Assembly: GCA_014584635.1 (NCBI GenBank)
Contig: JACTML010000131.1
Coordinates: forward strand, 1 to 14,454
Length of the DNA stretch: 14,454 nucleotides
DNA from: Nitrosomonas eutropha
GTDB lineage: Bacteria; Pseudomonadota; Gammaproteobacteria; Burkholderiales; Nitrosomonadaceae
Reading direction: 5' to 3'
Shown here: in pieces, positions 1 through 7,504 of the stretch
How positions within the stretch are numbered: the stretch's first letter is position 1
Layout: the number at the start of each line of letters is the position of its first letter
Program-made: the position numbers and the translations under genes
Notes under the pieces: generated by a model
The model's input: the letters and a program-made list of their open reading frames with translations, nothing else
Told to the model about the DNA's origin: nothing
Databases searched by the model: none

Positions 1-542
1 CGATATTCGCGTGTGCGGGTGTCGATTTCAATTTTGTCGCCGATTTCACAAAATAGCGGGACCGGCAGCTCAAAACCGGTCTGAATTTTAGCGGATTTCA
101 TTACTTTTCCGGAGGTATCACCTTTAACTGCCGGTTCGGTATAGATAATTTCGCGCACGACAGTATTGGGCATTTCAATTGAAATAGGTTTGTCGTTATA
201 AAATACAACTTCACACGGCATCCCATCTTCCAGAAAATCGAGGACATCGCTCATGACATCTTCTTCCACTTCATACTGATTGTATTCAGCATCCATGAAT
301 ACATACATGGGGCTGGCGTGGTAGGAATAATTCACTTCCTTCTTATCCAGCACAACGACATCAAATTTGTCATCTGCCTTGTACACGGCTTCTCCGGGCG
401 ATTCTGTCAGCAAGTTTTTATATTTCATCTTTACAACCGAGGCGTTGCGTCCCGATTTGGTGAATTCGGTTTTCAGTACGACCATGGGATCTTTGCCGAG
501 CATGAATACATTGCCTACACGAAGTTCTTGAGCTGTTTTCAT
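1..542 (-). CDS. efp: Elongation factor P (3' end cut off by the window)
   Basis: EF-P binds ribosomes stalled on polyproline stretches and promotes peptide-bond formation. I translated the minus strand from the ATG at 540-542 and read about 180 codons without a stop; the family is usually close to 188 residues, so only a few C-terminal residues are missing. The N-terminus [19 protein letters not shown] and the loop KSGRNA are typical. The loop tip is Arg32, the residue modified by rhamnosylation in the EarP-type subclass, rather than the lysine of the EpmA type. The C-terminal OB region shows the usual VKGDTSG run and ends at DTRTREYR. The gene lies 74 bp downstream of earP on the same strand, so substrate and modifier are neighbours. 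No strong Shine-Dalgarno is visible before the start, and a TATAAT-like hexamer lies about 40 bp upstream. Confidence 0.95.
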   Translation of the reverse strand, partial: MKTAQELRVGNVFMLGKDPMVVLKTEFTKSGRNASVVKMKYKNLLTESPGEAVYKADDKFDVVVLDKKEVNYSYHASPMYVFMDAEYNQYEVEEDVMSDVLDFLEDGMPCEVVFYNDKPISIEMPNTVVREIIYTEPAVKGDTSGKVMKSAKIQTGFELPVPLFCEIGDKIEIDTRTREY

Positions 543-579
543 CTGTTCTAATCAATATAAGTCAAGGAAAAAAAAGAAT

Positions 580-585
580 ATTATA
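580..585 (-). promoter_or_regulatory. Possible -10 element for efp
   Basis: On the minus strand the gap between earP and efp contains a perfect TATAAT about 38 bp before the efp start codon. I see no good -35 hexamer at 16-18 bp spacing, so this may be a weak or activated promoter, or chance in an AT-rich gap. It would allow efp to be expressed separately from earP. Confidence 0.3.
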
Positions 586-616
586 CGTTGGCTTTGCTGA
601 TGCATCGAAGAAATAA

Positions 617-1744
617 CTACTGATCTGTACAAAAAAATACCAGACTGGAGGCCAGGTCAGGCATTTGGGCGAGCTGTTCAGCCCAAACTGCAGCATGCTG
701 TTGCAATACCTTGCAATATGTCCAGTAACTGTCCCAGTCCAGCTGTTGTGCAGTGTTATTCCAGCCTTGATGAAGCAATCGCAACGCGTGAGCCGTATGT
801 TTGACCAACCCCTGAGAATAAAGATCCAGAAATGCCTCCAACTTGGGGTGGTGCGCGTTTTTCTGCTGCGGATAGATTTGCCAGATGAATGGCCGCGCAG
901 CCCACTGTGCACGGACAAAAGAATCCTCACCGCGCACGAAATTACAGTCACACGTCCACAGCAGCCGATCATAATTTTTCTGCGACAGGGAAGGAATTAT
1001 CTGTATAGTCAGGTTGCCGCGCTGTGCGCTTTCTCCTGCAGCCAAATTTGATTTTCCTGTCCATTTCGCTACTTGTTCTGTTGCTACACCGTGTGGCAGT
1101 AAGCAACGCACAGGAGAAGCTGAAGCGGCCCATGCTTCCAGCAAGTGTCTGATTGGCGCATGGTGATAGCAGAATAATGAAACGACAGTTTCATCCGTTA
1201 CGGGTTTGGAAATACCCAGTTCACGCCATGATTTTGCGCGATCAGCTTGCTGGATATCGCGTTGCGTCAAGAGATCAGCTTCCCGTATTAGTCCTCCTGT
1301 TGCCTCAGTAAATCCAGGGAAAAAGAAATATTTGGTCAGTGGCAGATAAGGGTGCGGCGAAGGCAGTTTATGACAACCAGCTACCCATGCTTCAGCTGAT
1401 AAATACTCCAGGTTAATCCATCTCTTCCCTTTTTTTTCTTTTGTATCGACTGCCATGGCTGCGACGTAACTGGCAGGCAGTTCACAACCAAACGCTTCAA
1501 TTACTACATCTGCCGGTACAAGTTCCGGGAATGGCTTTACCCAATGCAATACCTGTATGCCTTGAATTGACTGCGTTGCCAAGTTACGGTTGATTGCCGG
1601 GCAGATTTTCTGCAGTGCATTCAGATTATCCACCAGCAAACGCACGGCAATGCCAAATTCGTCAGCCAGTTGCTGTGCCAGGCGCCAGCAAACACCAACA
1701 TCTCCATAATTATCAATGACATGACAAAAAATATCCCAACGCAT
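617..1744 (-). CDS. earP: EF-P arginine 32 rhamnosyltransferase EarP
   Basis: EarP transfers L-rhamnose from dTDP-rhamnose to Arg32 of EF-P, activating it for rescue of polyproline-stalled ribosomes in the cytoplasm. The 375-residue length fits this inverting GT-B-fold family. The N-terminal signature WDIFCHVIDNYGDVGVCWRL gives Asp11 and Asp15, which I equate with the catalytic aspartates near positions 13 and 17 of the Pseudomonas enzyme. The C-terminal donor-binding motif RGEDSFVRAQWA starts at 271, with Glu273 and Asp274. The start is the ATG at 1742-1744, because the family begins with this motif. The gene is divergent from ldhA across 77 bp and lies directly upstream of efp. Family recognition is firm; the rhamnosylation role follows from the family and from Arg32 in the adjacent EF-P. 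Confidence 0.95.
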   Translation of the reverse strand: MRWDIFCHVIDNYGDVGVCWRLAQQLADEFGIAVRLLVDNLNALQKICPAINRNLATQSIQGIQVLHWVKPFPELVPADVVIEAFGCELPASYVAAMAVDTKEKKGKRWINLEYLSAEAWVAGCHKLPSPHPYLPLTKYFFFPGFTEATGGLIREADLLTQRDIQQADRAKSWRELGISKPVTDETVVSLFCYHHAPIRHLLEAWAASASPVRCLLPHGVATEQVAKWTGKSNLAAGESAQRGNLTIQIIPSLSQKNYDRLLWTCDCNFVRGEDSFVRAQWAARPFIWQIYPQQKNAHHPKLEAFLDLYSQGLVKHTAHALRLLHQGWNNTAQQLDWDSYWTYCKVLQQHAAVWAEQLAQMPDLASSLVFFCTDQ

Positions 1745-1821
1745 GACTGCTTTCTGCTTTACAGGTAAGCTTGTATCATTGTTTTAATCGCCATTTCCCG
1801 GCTTTTATCAAAAACACACCC

Positions 1822-2814
1822 ATGAAAATTACCTTTTTCAGTACACAGCCCTACGATCGTGAATCATTTCTCAAGCATCAGACTGATTCGTGTTTTGAGC
1901 TTGTTTTTCTGGAAGCAAAATTGACTGAGCATACTGTATCACTTGCCCAAGGCAGCAAAGTGGTATGCGTGTTTGTTAACGATATGCTCGATGCTGGCGT
2001 GATTCATCAGCTTTCCCGGCTGAGTGTCCAGCTTATTGCCTTACGTTGTGCCGGTTTCAATAATGTTGATCTTGCAGCAGCCCGGGCGTGCAATATTCAG
2101 GTAGTGCGTGTGCCAGCCTACTCCCCTCACGCGGTTGCTGAACATGCGTTGGCCATGATTATGACGCTTAATCGCAAGACGCATAAAGCCTACAATCGCA
2201 TCCGTGAGCAGAATTTTTCCCTGAATGGCCTGCTTGGTTTTGATCTCTATCAGAAAACAGTAGGTGTCATCGGTACCGGTCATATTGGAGAAGTGTTTTG
2301 CCGTATTCTGCACGGTCTCGGCTGCAATATTCTGGCTTGCGATCCGGTAAAAAAACCGGCGGTAGAAGCAATGGGAGTTCCGTATACTTCCATGGATGAA
2401 CTTTTTGCCCGATGCGATATTCTTTCGCTGCACTGCCCATTAAACGAAACAACCCGCTACCTCATCAACAGCACTACAATTGCACAGATGAAAACCGGCG
2501 TCATGCTGATCAACACCAGCCGTGGCGGATTAATTGACAGCAAAGCCATTATTACCGGATTGAAATCAGGAAAAATCGGTTATCTGGGCATAGATGTTTA
2601 CGAGCAGGAAGCGGATCTGTTTTTCCAGAACCTTTCGGAACATATTTTGCAGGATGACATCATTGCGCGCCTGATGACTTTTCCCAACGTTCTGATTACC
2701 GCACATCAGGGGTTTTTCACTCAGGAAGCACTGGATCAGATTGCGCGCTCTACATTGGATAGTATCAAACAGTGGGTAAACGGGGAGATACTCACCAATG
2801 AAATCAGGCAGTAA
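1822..2814 (+). CDS. ldhA: D-lactate dehydrogenase (D-2-hydroxyacid dehydrogenase family)
   Basis: This is a 330-residue NAD-dependent D-2-hydroxyacid dehydrogenase, most like fermentative LdhA (E. coli, about 329 residues), which reduces pyruvate to D-lactate and reoxidises NADH in the cytosol. Visible features are the substrate-side CAGFNNVDL segment (76-84), the Rossmann loop GTGHIG (151-156) with Asp174 after it, and a catalytic triad Arg234, Glu263 and His295, each one residue off the E. coli numbering. The stretch with DLFF and QDD before the catalytic histidine is typical of LdhA rather than glycerate or phosphoglycerate dehydrogenases. The frame is open from 1771, but the ATG at 1822 gives the conserved start MKITFFSTQPYD. 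No strong Shine-Dalgarno is seen. It converges on rimI with a 23-bp gap. Other 2-hydroxyacids as substrate cannot be excluded. Confidence 0.88.
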   Translation: MKITFFSTQPYDRESFLKHQTDSCFELVFLEAKLTEHTVSLAQGSKVVCVFVNDMLDAGVIHQLSRLSVQLIALRCAGFNNVDLAAARACNIQVVRVPAYSPHAVAEHALAMIMTLNRKTHKAYNRIREQNFSLNGLLGFDLYQKTVGVIGTGHIGEVFCRILHGLGCNILACDPVKKPAVEAMGVPYTSMDELFARCDILSLHCPLNETTRYLINSTTIAQMKTGVMLINTSRGGLIDSKAIITGLKSGKIGYLGIDVYEQEADLFFQNLSEHILQDDIIARLMTFPNVLITAHQGFFTQEALDQIARSTLDSIKQWVNGEILTNEIRQ

Positions 2815-2837
2815 TACGCATTACAAATCGTAAGTTT

Positions 2838-3329
2838 TCACAGTTCCAGCTTCATAACCAGGGCATCTTCGCGTTCGCACATCGCCGGATAATAGCCTTT
2901 ACGTATGGCGATCTGTTTAAATCCCAGCCGTCGATACAAGCTTGCTGCGCCGGTATTGGATTCACGCACATCCAGCAATACAAACTCCGCATGGTGTTTT
3001 CTGGAAAGTTCGATCAGGTGCTGCAACATTTTTCCACCCAACCCCAGATTTTGCCAGGTAAAGCCAATACCCAGTGTCAGCACATGCGCTTCACCCGGCC
3101 CGGTCATCAGAATGCCGTAGCCCATTACCACATCGGTATTTGGCCCGGCGCCTTCTGGCTGTACCAGTACACGGCAATGATAACCGGATTTGATCGAATC
3201 GCTGAAATTGATGATTGACCACGGAAAAAGAAAGATTTCGTGTTCAATACAAATCACCTGTTCCAGATCCTCTTCGCGCATTTCGCGAAATTCAACCGGA
3301 AAGGAAGGCATATTTGCTTTCGTTGTCAT
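2838..3329 (-). CDS. rimI: Ribosomal protein S18-alanine N-acetyltransferase RimI (GNAT family)
   Basis: RimI acetylates the N-terminal alanine of ribosomal protein S18 using acetyl-CoA. The protein has 163 residues, close to family length with a short N-terminal extension. The GNAT fold is visible: an acceptor-side EHEIFLFPWSIINF (29-42), the acetyl-CoA loop QNLGLGG (93-99) and the C-terminal ESNTGAASLYRRLGF (123-137) containing Tyr132, the likely general acid. The usual LEVR before ESN reads LDVR here. The start at 3329 makes an ATGA overlap with the tsaB stop, so I prefer it over the internal Met7; translation is probably coupled. It is the last gene of the ispF-thpR-tsaB-rimI run, and pairing with tsaB is common in proteobacteria. 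A broader protein acetylation role is possible. Confidence 0.9.
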   Translation of the reverse strand: MTTKANMPSFPVEFREMREEDLEQVICIEHEIFLFPWSIINFSDSIKSGYHCRVLVQPEGAGPNTDVVMGYGILMTGPGEAHVLTLGIGFTWQNLGLGGKMLQHLIELSRKHHAEFVLLDVRESNTGAASLYRRLGFKQIAIRKGYYPAMCEREDALVMKLEL

Positions 3330-4003
3330 CGTTTCCGCTCGTTCTCCTTCAATGCTACTTTATTGCGGATGTATACCGGCAACGCTTCTTCAGCCGCTTT
3401 ACCTTCACCACGCGCGAACTGTATGGCAGCCAGTTGCACAATTTCGCGCGCATGCGGATAACAACCGGGAATAATTTGCTGCAAGCTGTTGCTGTAATGC
3501 TCGGATAAGATGGAGTGATACAGATCGAAACCGTTGCCACAGCCTGTCCACCCCTCCCCCTCTACTACAGGAGCTGTTTCTGGCCGGCACAACAGCGGCG
3601 CATGAACGGAAGACCAGCCAGTTGTTGTTTTTTCATATGCGGCAAAATAAAGCTCTCCCATACGCGCATCCAGTGCTACCAAAACTTTTGCGGTATCCAC
3701 CTGCTGCGCCAGCGCTTCCAATGTGCTGATCCCAACGATTGGCACAGCTTGCGCGAATGCCAGCCCCTGCGCAACACCGCAGGCGATACGCAGTCCGGTG
3801 AATGAACCGGGGCCAGCGCCAAAAGCAATCCCGTCGATCTGGCTAAGCGTAATGCCGATTTCGGTCAGCATGGTGTGCAACATCGGCAATAACAGCTCGG
3901 AATGACGCTGACCCGCCAGTATTTCCCTGCTGACAATATTTCCATTCAGCCACATGGCCAGAGAACAATATTCCGTAGAAGTATCCAGCGCAATAATATT
4001 CAT
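3326..4003 (-). CDS. tsaB: tRNA N6-threonylcarbamoyladenosine synthesis protein TsaB
   Basis: TsaB is the non-catalytic partner that scaffolds TsaD and TsaE in forming t6A at position 37 of ANN-decoding tRNAs. The product is 225 residues, the normal size. The N-terminus MNIIALDTSTEYCSLA is the ASKHA-fold phosphate-1 motif, and the hallmark GAGPGSFTGLRIACGVAQGL begins at 62. A frame extension to 4036 would add MQTGRLSHESK, but the ATG at 4001-4003 begins exactly at the conserved start, has GAGAG just upstream, and lies 1 bp after the thpR stop. It overlaps rimI by 4 bp. Confidence 0.94.
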   Translation of the reverse strand: MNIIALDTSTEYCSLAMWLNGNIVSREILAGQRHSELLLPMLHTMLTEIGITLSQIDGIAFGAGPGSFTGLRIACGVAQGLAFAQAVPIVGISTLEALAQQVDTAKVLVALDARMGELYFAAYEKTTTGWSSVHAPLLCRPETAPVVEGEGWTGCGNGFDLYHSILSEHYSNSLQQIIPGCYPHAREIVQLAAIQFARGEGKAAEEALPVYIRNKVALKENERKR

Positions 4004-4004
4004 C

Positions 4005-4550
4005 TTACTCTCGTGGCTCAAGCGCCCAGTCTGCAAGGGATTGATAGACTGACCCGGTCGGTGTTTGCCGGGATTGCACCAGTGACCAGTGCGTTACCGG
4101 CCAGTCAATTGCTGCAATCGGATCTGATAACTTGCACTGTCTGACATTTCTCAGCAGCGTAACATGTGGCGTGAAAGAATGGGTCGCGTCGCAGCGAATT
4201 TTCAAAGCAGAAAGCACACGCCGTAAATCTTGTACAAATGCAGTCAACGCTGCCGGACACTGATTTGTTCCGGCAACAGCAACTTCCGCTTTTTTCCAGA
4301 AACCAGCTTTATCCAGTGTCAAATTAAATGGTGCATGATGAATTGTGGTGGCTGCCTGGCAGATTGTCTGTATATTACGGTGCTCCGTTTCACCAATAAA
4401 TACCAGAGTCAGATGCAGGTTTTCCGGGCGAATGCGACGACCTGAACAATCGTTTTCCAGCTGTTGTGCCAGTTTGATTAATTGATTGCGTACCGCCGCA
4501 CAGGGCCATAACGCAAGAAACAATCTGACAACATGCGAACCGGCAGACAT
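4005..4550 (-). CDS. thpR: RNA 2',3'-cyclic phosphodiesterase (2'-5' RNA ligase family)
   Basis: ThpR/LigT proteins belong to the 2H phosphoesterase superfamily; they hydrolyse RNA 2',3'-cyclic phosphates and can join tRNA halves by a 2'-5' bond in vitro. Two HxTx signatures are seen, His46-Leu-Thr-Leu and His129-Val-Thr-Leu, about 80 residues apart, as the two-lobed active site requires. The N-terminus RLFLALWP is typical. The frame is open to 4598 inside ispF, but the ATG at 4548-4550 gives the family-length 181-residue protein and starts 11 bp after the ispF stop, so I choose it. Its stop is 1 bp before tsaB. The cellular role of this family is not well defined. Confidence 0.9.
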   Translation of the reverse strand: MSAGSHVVRLFLALWPCAAVRNQLIKLAQQLENDCSGRRIRPENLHLTLVFIGETEHRNIQTICQAATTIHHAPFNLTLDKAGFWKKAEVAVAGTNQCPAALTAFVQDLRRVLSALKIRCDATHSFTPHVTLLRNVRQCKLSDPIAAIDWPVTHWSLVQSRQTPTGSVYQSLADWALEPRE

Positions 4551-4561
4551 GGTGGCTATAT

Positions 4562-5059
4562 CTATGCTTTGTTTTCGTCTCTGGCAGCAATGAGACAAAC
4601 CACTTCCGCAACAATCCCTTCACCACGCCCAACCACACCGAGTTTTTCAGCTGTCTTTGCTTTAACGTTGATGTCACCAGCCGGAGTGGCAAGATCCTGC
4701 GCAATGTTAGCGATCATTTCCGGAATATGCGGCGCCATCTTGGGTGCCTGAGCAATAATCGTGGCATCCACATTCACGATCTGATAGCCGGCTTCGATCA
4801 ACAAACGATGCACTTCACGCACCAGTTTACGACTGTCGATATTTTTGAAACGTGCATCCGTATCAGAAAAATGCCGGCCGATATCACCTAAAGCCGCAGC
4901 ACCCAGTAAGGCATCACACAAAGCATGTAACAGCACATCCGCATCGGAATGACCTTGCAGTCCTCTTTCGTAGGGAATGGCCACCCCACCAATAATGAGA
5001 TCGCGCCCGGCAACCAATGGATGAATATCAAACCCCTGTCCGATTCTTATTGTGTTCAT
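4562..5059 (-). CDS. ispF: 2-C-methyl-D-erythritol 2,4-cyclodiphosphate synthase
   Basis: IspF converts CDP-methylerythritol 2-phosphate to methylerythritol cyclodiphosphate with release of CMP, in the non-mevalonate isoprenoid pathway. The product has 165 residues (family about 157-160). The N-terminus [13 protein letters not shown] carries the zinc ligands Asp11 and His13, and His45 in [16 protein letters not shown] is the third. HFSDTD and the C-terminal [20 protein letters not shown], which forms the trimer active site, are also present. The usual partner ispD is not next to it: the gene upstream is the unrelated pchF-like gene, 136 bp away. I see no clear Shine-Dalgarno; the sequence before the ATG is AT-rich. 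It probably leads the ispF-thpR-tsaB-rimI transcription unit. Confidence 0.95.
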   Translation of the reverse strand: MNTIRIGQGFDIHPLVAGRDLIIGGVAIPYERGLQGHSDADVLLHALCDALLGAAALGDIGRHFSDTDARFKNIDSRKLVREVHRLLIEAGYQIVNVDATIIAQAPKMAPHIPEMIANIAQDLATPAGDINVKAKTAEKLGVVGRGEGIVAEVVCLIAARDENKA

Positions 5060-5195
5060 ACTATATTTTGTAATAAATACTGGCTATCAGCGCAACATCA
5101 TGCTGTCGTACGGGTACGCAGTAAGTCGAAGAAAGATTGCGAGAATATGAAATGCCAGCAGATTCTGATGAATGGCGCTTGAATGACCGGAATCG

Positions 5196-6764
5196 TTATC
5201 CTTCAAAGGTATCGAGATCAATTCCGGACTTCCCGGGGGCCAGAATATTGTTTGGATCAAGCGCCCGTTTAATGGCATGTTCAACCCGGCGTTTTACCGG
5301 ACCATAACTCTGCGCAACACGCTCCATAAAGGCGGTGTTGACACGGTAAACAGCATAGCCTTCTTTTTCGAATTCATTGATCAGCTCATGAAAACACCGG
5401 TAGGCAGATTCGGTTTCTTCCTTATTGGTACGATCGTACAGCACATCAATGACATGGTGCATATCACGCCAGCCGACAATAAATTCTCCCACATAATCCA
5501 AGCCGTGCTTGTTGAGAATTTTTTTTGCCAGCGTCTTCTGTTTATCACATTCGCTGCCACGCGCCTGACTGACCGGAGCAAACCACATGGAGCCACCACC
5601 GCCACGCCAATTATACAATCCGAATTCCTGCAGATTGGGCACTCCGGACATCAGCTCGGCACGATATTTGAATGGTTGGGTATTGCCCGCTTCTTCCTGA
5701 GTAATGATCTTGCCCTTACCGGATTTTCTGACCGTTTCAGTAACAATTTTCCAGTTGACGTCAACCTGTTCCTGAGTGCCATACAGCGCCGCATAGACAT
5801 TCCAGGCACCTAAGTTTTTGTCATGCTGGATTTGCTTGAGTACCGAATCCGGTGTGGCGCCCCCTCCGGTTACATATTCGGAGCGGCGCACGTTGGCGCT
5901 CCCCGCTTCCCATAATATATTGGCGATCACGACTGAATTTGGAATGATCTGGGCAATTCGCAGCGGACGCAGCAACTCGACAATATCCGCTATATCGGAT
6001 TCATTTTCATACCGGATCTCAAATGGTTTGATTACCGGAGGTTTGGGCATCAGCCAGAAACCCATCTTGGTACAAATACCGTAATTGGACTGGGTAAACA
6101 TGCCGTCCAGAGTGGGGCCGTATCCCCATTTGAAAACCTGCCAGCTGTTTTCATTTTTAACGCTTCCCATCCCGGTTCTCAGTATTTCACCATTGGCTAA
6201 TACCAGTTCCATACCGCATTGCATCATAAAATGCTCGCCATATGGCGTATAGCCAACGCCACGATCCATGGTGTTACCAACCGGCCCGGCAATGACAGAT
6301 GGTGCAGAAAATGACAGCATCAACGGCAGGTTGTTTTTCTGCAGATAATCATAAAGCTGGCCATAAGTTACCCCAGGCTCAACCAGAGCTGTACACAGTT
6401 CCGGATCAACATGAATGATTTTGTTCATGCGTTTGAGGTCGAGTATCACCTGTCCGCGATGATGTGGGGCAGCAGAGCCATAGCCAAAATTGCGGCCGGT
6501 AGAGATCGTCCAGATGGGAATCTTGTATTGATTACAGATCCTGACGATTTCCTGAACCTGTTCCACAGTCGTAGCGGCCAGAGTAGCTGACGGAGCATGC
6601 TCAGCATCAGCAACCGGCATCATGATTTTTGTGTAGGGAGCCAGTTGTTCAGGTTTGGTTAATACATTTTCATCCCCTAGCAGCTTCTGGAATTCTTCCA
6701 CAGCCTTTTGAAATTCCTGCTGGGAAATTCCTGGGGGCAATACAGCGTATTTTTGTTCGCTCAT
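5196..6764 (-). CDS. pchF: p-Cresol methylhydroxylase-type flavoprotein subunit (VAO/PCMH family)
   Basis: The product is a 522-residue FAD enzyme of the vanillyl-alcohol oxidase/PCMH family. PCMH oxidises p-cresol with water to 4-hydroxybenzyl alcohol and then 4-hydroxybenzaldehyde, passing electrons to a cytochrome c subunit. The N-terminal PP-loop FAD domain includes TISTGRNFGYG (87-96); the C-terminal half forms the substrate cap. From the chosen start the residues I recall from P. putida PchF fall at identical numbers: Tyr95, Glu380, Tyr384 (covalent FAD), Glu427, His436, Asp440, Tyr473 and Arg474. PchF length is also about 520. The start is the ATG at 6762-6764 because AGGAG lies 7 nt before it; an in-frame ATG at 6777-6779 overlaps the preceding stop but lacks such a site. 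There is no signal peptide, although PCMH works in the periplasm. The substrate could be another 4-alkylphenol. Confidence 0.9.
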   Translation of the reverse strand: MSEQKYAVLPPGISQQEFQKAVEEFQKLLGDENVLTKPEQLAPYTKIMMPVADAEHAPSATLAATTVEQVQEIVRICNQYKIPIWTISTGRNFGYGSAAPHHRGQVILDLKRMNKIIHVDPELCTALVEPGVTYGQLYDYLQKNNLPLMLSFSAPSVIAGPVGNTMDRGVGYTPYGEHFMMQCGMELVLANGEILRTGMGSVKNENSWQVFKWGYGPTLDGMFTQSNYGICTKMGFWLMPKPPVIKPFEIRYENESDIADIVELLRPLRIAQIIPNSVVIANILWEAGSANVRRSEYVTGGGATPDSVLKQIQHDKNLGAWNVYAALYGTQEQVDVNWKIVTETVRKSGKGKIITQEEAGNTQPFKYRAELMSGVPNLQEFGLYNWRGGGGSMWFAPVSQARGSECDKQKTLAKKILNKHGLDYVGEFIVGWRDMHHVIDVLYDRTNKEETESAYRCFHELINEFEKEGYAVYRVNTAFMERVAQSYGPVKRRVEHAIKRALDPNNILAPGKSGIDLDTFEG

Positions 6765-6775
6765 GGTGAATCTCC

Positions 6776-7492
6776 TCAAATTTCAAAGGCAAAGGAAACA
6801 AAATGTCCAGTCAGAGGGGCTATCGGATCGCGGTTGATCTGTGAAATATCCGGAAAATCGGCCAGACTGTTACCAGTCATCAGTGCGAATCCAAGATCTG
6901 CACTCCAGCGCGGATCTTCCGTACCTCCCTCACGAGTGTACAAAACAGGTTCGTACAATGATTGCCCGGTTGTTCCCATTTTGTTTCTCTCAGAGATACA
7001 ACTATAACCACGTGATGCAAGTTGGTGCCCAAACAGCCCACCATCTTCGCCAGTAAGCTCACTGCTGTACAGCAAATGGCGGGATTGCCCTGATTCCACT
7101 GTATGCTGCCCCAGCCAGCGTACACAAGCACCCCGGGAACGCGCCTGATCAATAATAAGCGTGCCGCAGGCGTCATCTACCAGGCCAGCGATGACGCGCT
7201 TTTCTGTTGACGCCTTCCCAAGGTAATGCTGTAACGACGCCAGAAAATTCTGTTCGGAATCGAGATCATATATTTCCATATTGGTATTTCCAGCAATTCT
7301 CGCGCCCTGCAGAAAAGTCGAGTATTCAGCTTTCCGGTTGATCAGCAGGATCGTGGCTAAACCGGCTGGCCTGACAGAAGAGGTCTGGCTGGCTGTGATA
7401 GCCGAAGCAGTACCCGGCACTATCCAGCCCAACCAGCCTGAAACTCCACTGAAAGCAATACTTTTAAGTAACAAGCGACGTTGCATATCCAT
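6776..7492 (-). CDS. Tat-signal protein between the cytochrome and flavoprotein genes (PchX position)
   Basis: This 238-residue protein has no catalytic motif that I recognise. Its N-terminus MDMQRRLLLKSIAFSG is a twin-arginine type signal (RR followed by LLLK), with a short hydrophobic stretch to about residue 28 and a likely cleavage after TASA. The mature part is a soluble alpha/beta-looking domain with one GLVDDACG segment and no heme, metal or nucleotide motif. It starts 12 bp after the cytochrome gene, with GAGG about 10 nt upstream of the ATG, and ends just before pchF. In Pseudomonas PCMH clusters a gene of unknown function, pchX, occupies this same slot; identity with pchX is inferred from position only. 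I infer it may help export or assembly of the signal-less flavoprotein. Confidence 0.75.
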   Translation of the reverse strand: MDMQRRLLLKSIAFSGVSGWLGWIVPGTASAITASQTSSVRPAGLATILLINRKAEYSTFLQGARIAGNTNMEIYDLDSEQNFLASLQHYLGKASTEKRVIAGLVDDACGTLIIDQARSRGACVRWLGQHTVESGQSRHLLYSSELTGEDGGLFGHQLASRGYSCISERNKMGTTGQSLYEPVLYTREGGTEDPRWSADLGFALMTGNSLADFPDISQINRDPIAPLTGHFVSFAFEI

Positions 7493-7504
7493 GATGGAAT
7501 TACC

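Noticed and set aside
562..972. Minus-strand open frame of 136 codons overlapping earP
   Set aside because: It is out of frame with EarP, whose catalytic RGEDSF motif sits just upstream and whose frame continues to a normal C-terminus.
2811..2824. GTAAT/ATTAC hairpin between ldhA and rimI as a bidirectional terminator
   Set aside because: The stem is only 5 bp, AT-rich, includes the ldhA stop codon, and has no adjacent T-tract on either strand.
4551..4598. N-terminal extension of ThpR into ispF
   Set aside because: The added residues ([10 protein letters not shown]...) do not match the family start, and the ATG at 4550 gives normal length and close gene spacing.
5277..5813. Plus-strand open frame of 178 codons
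   Set aside because: It lies wholly inside pchF on the opposite strand, where the active-site residues prove the coding frame; its translation resembles no family.
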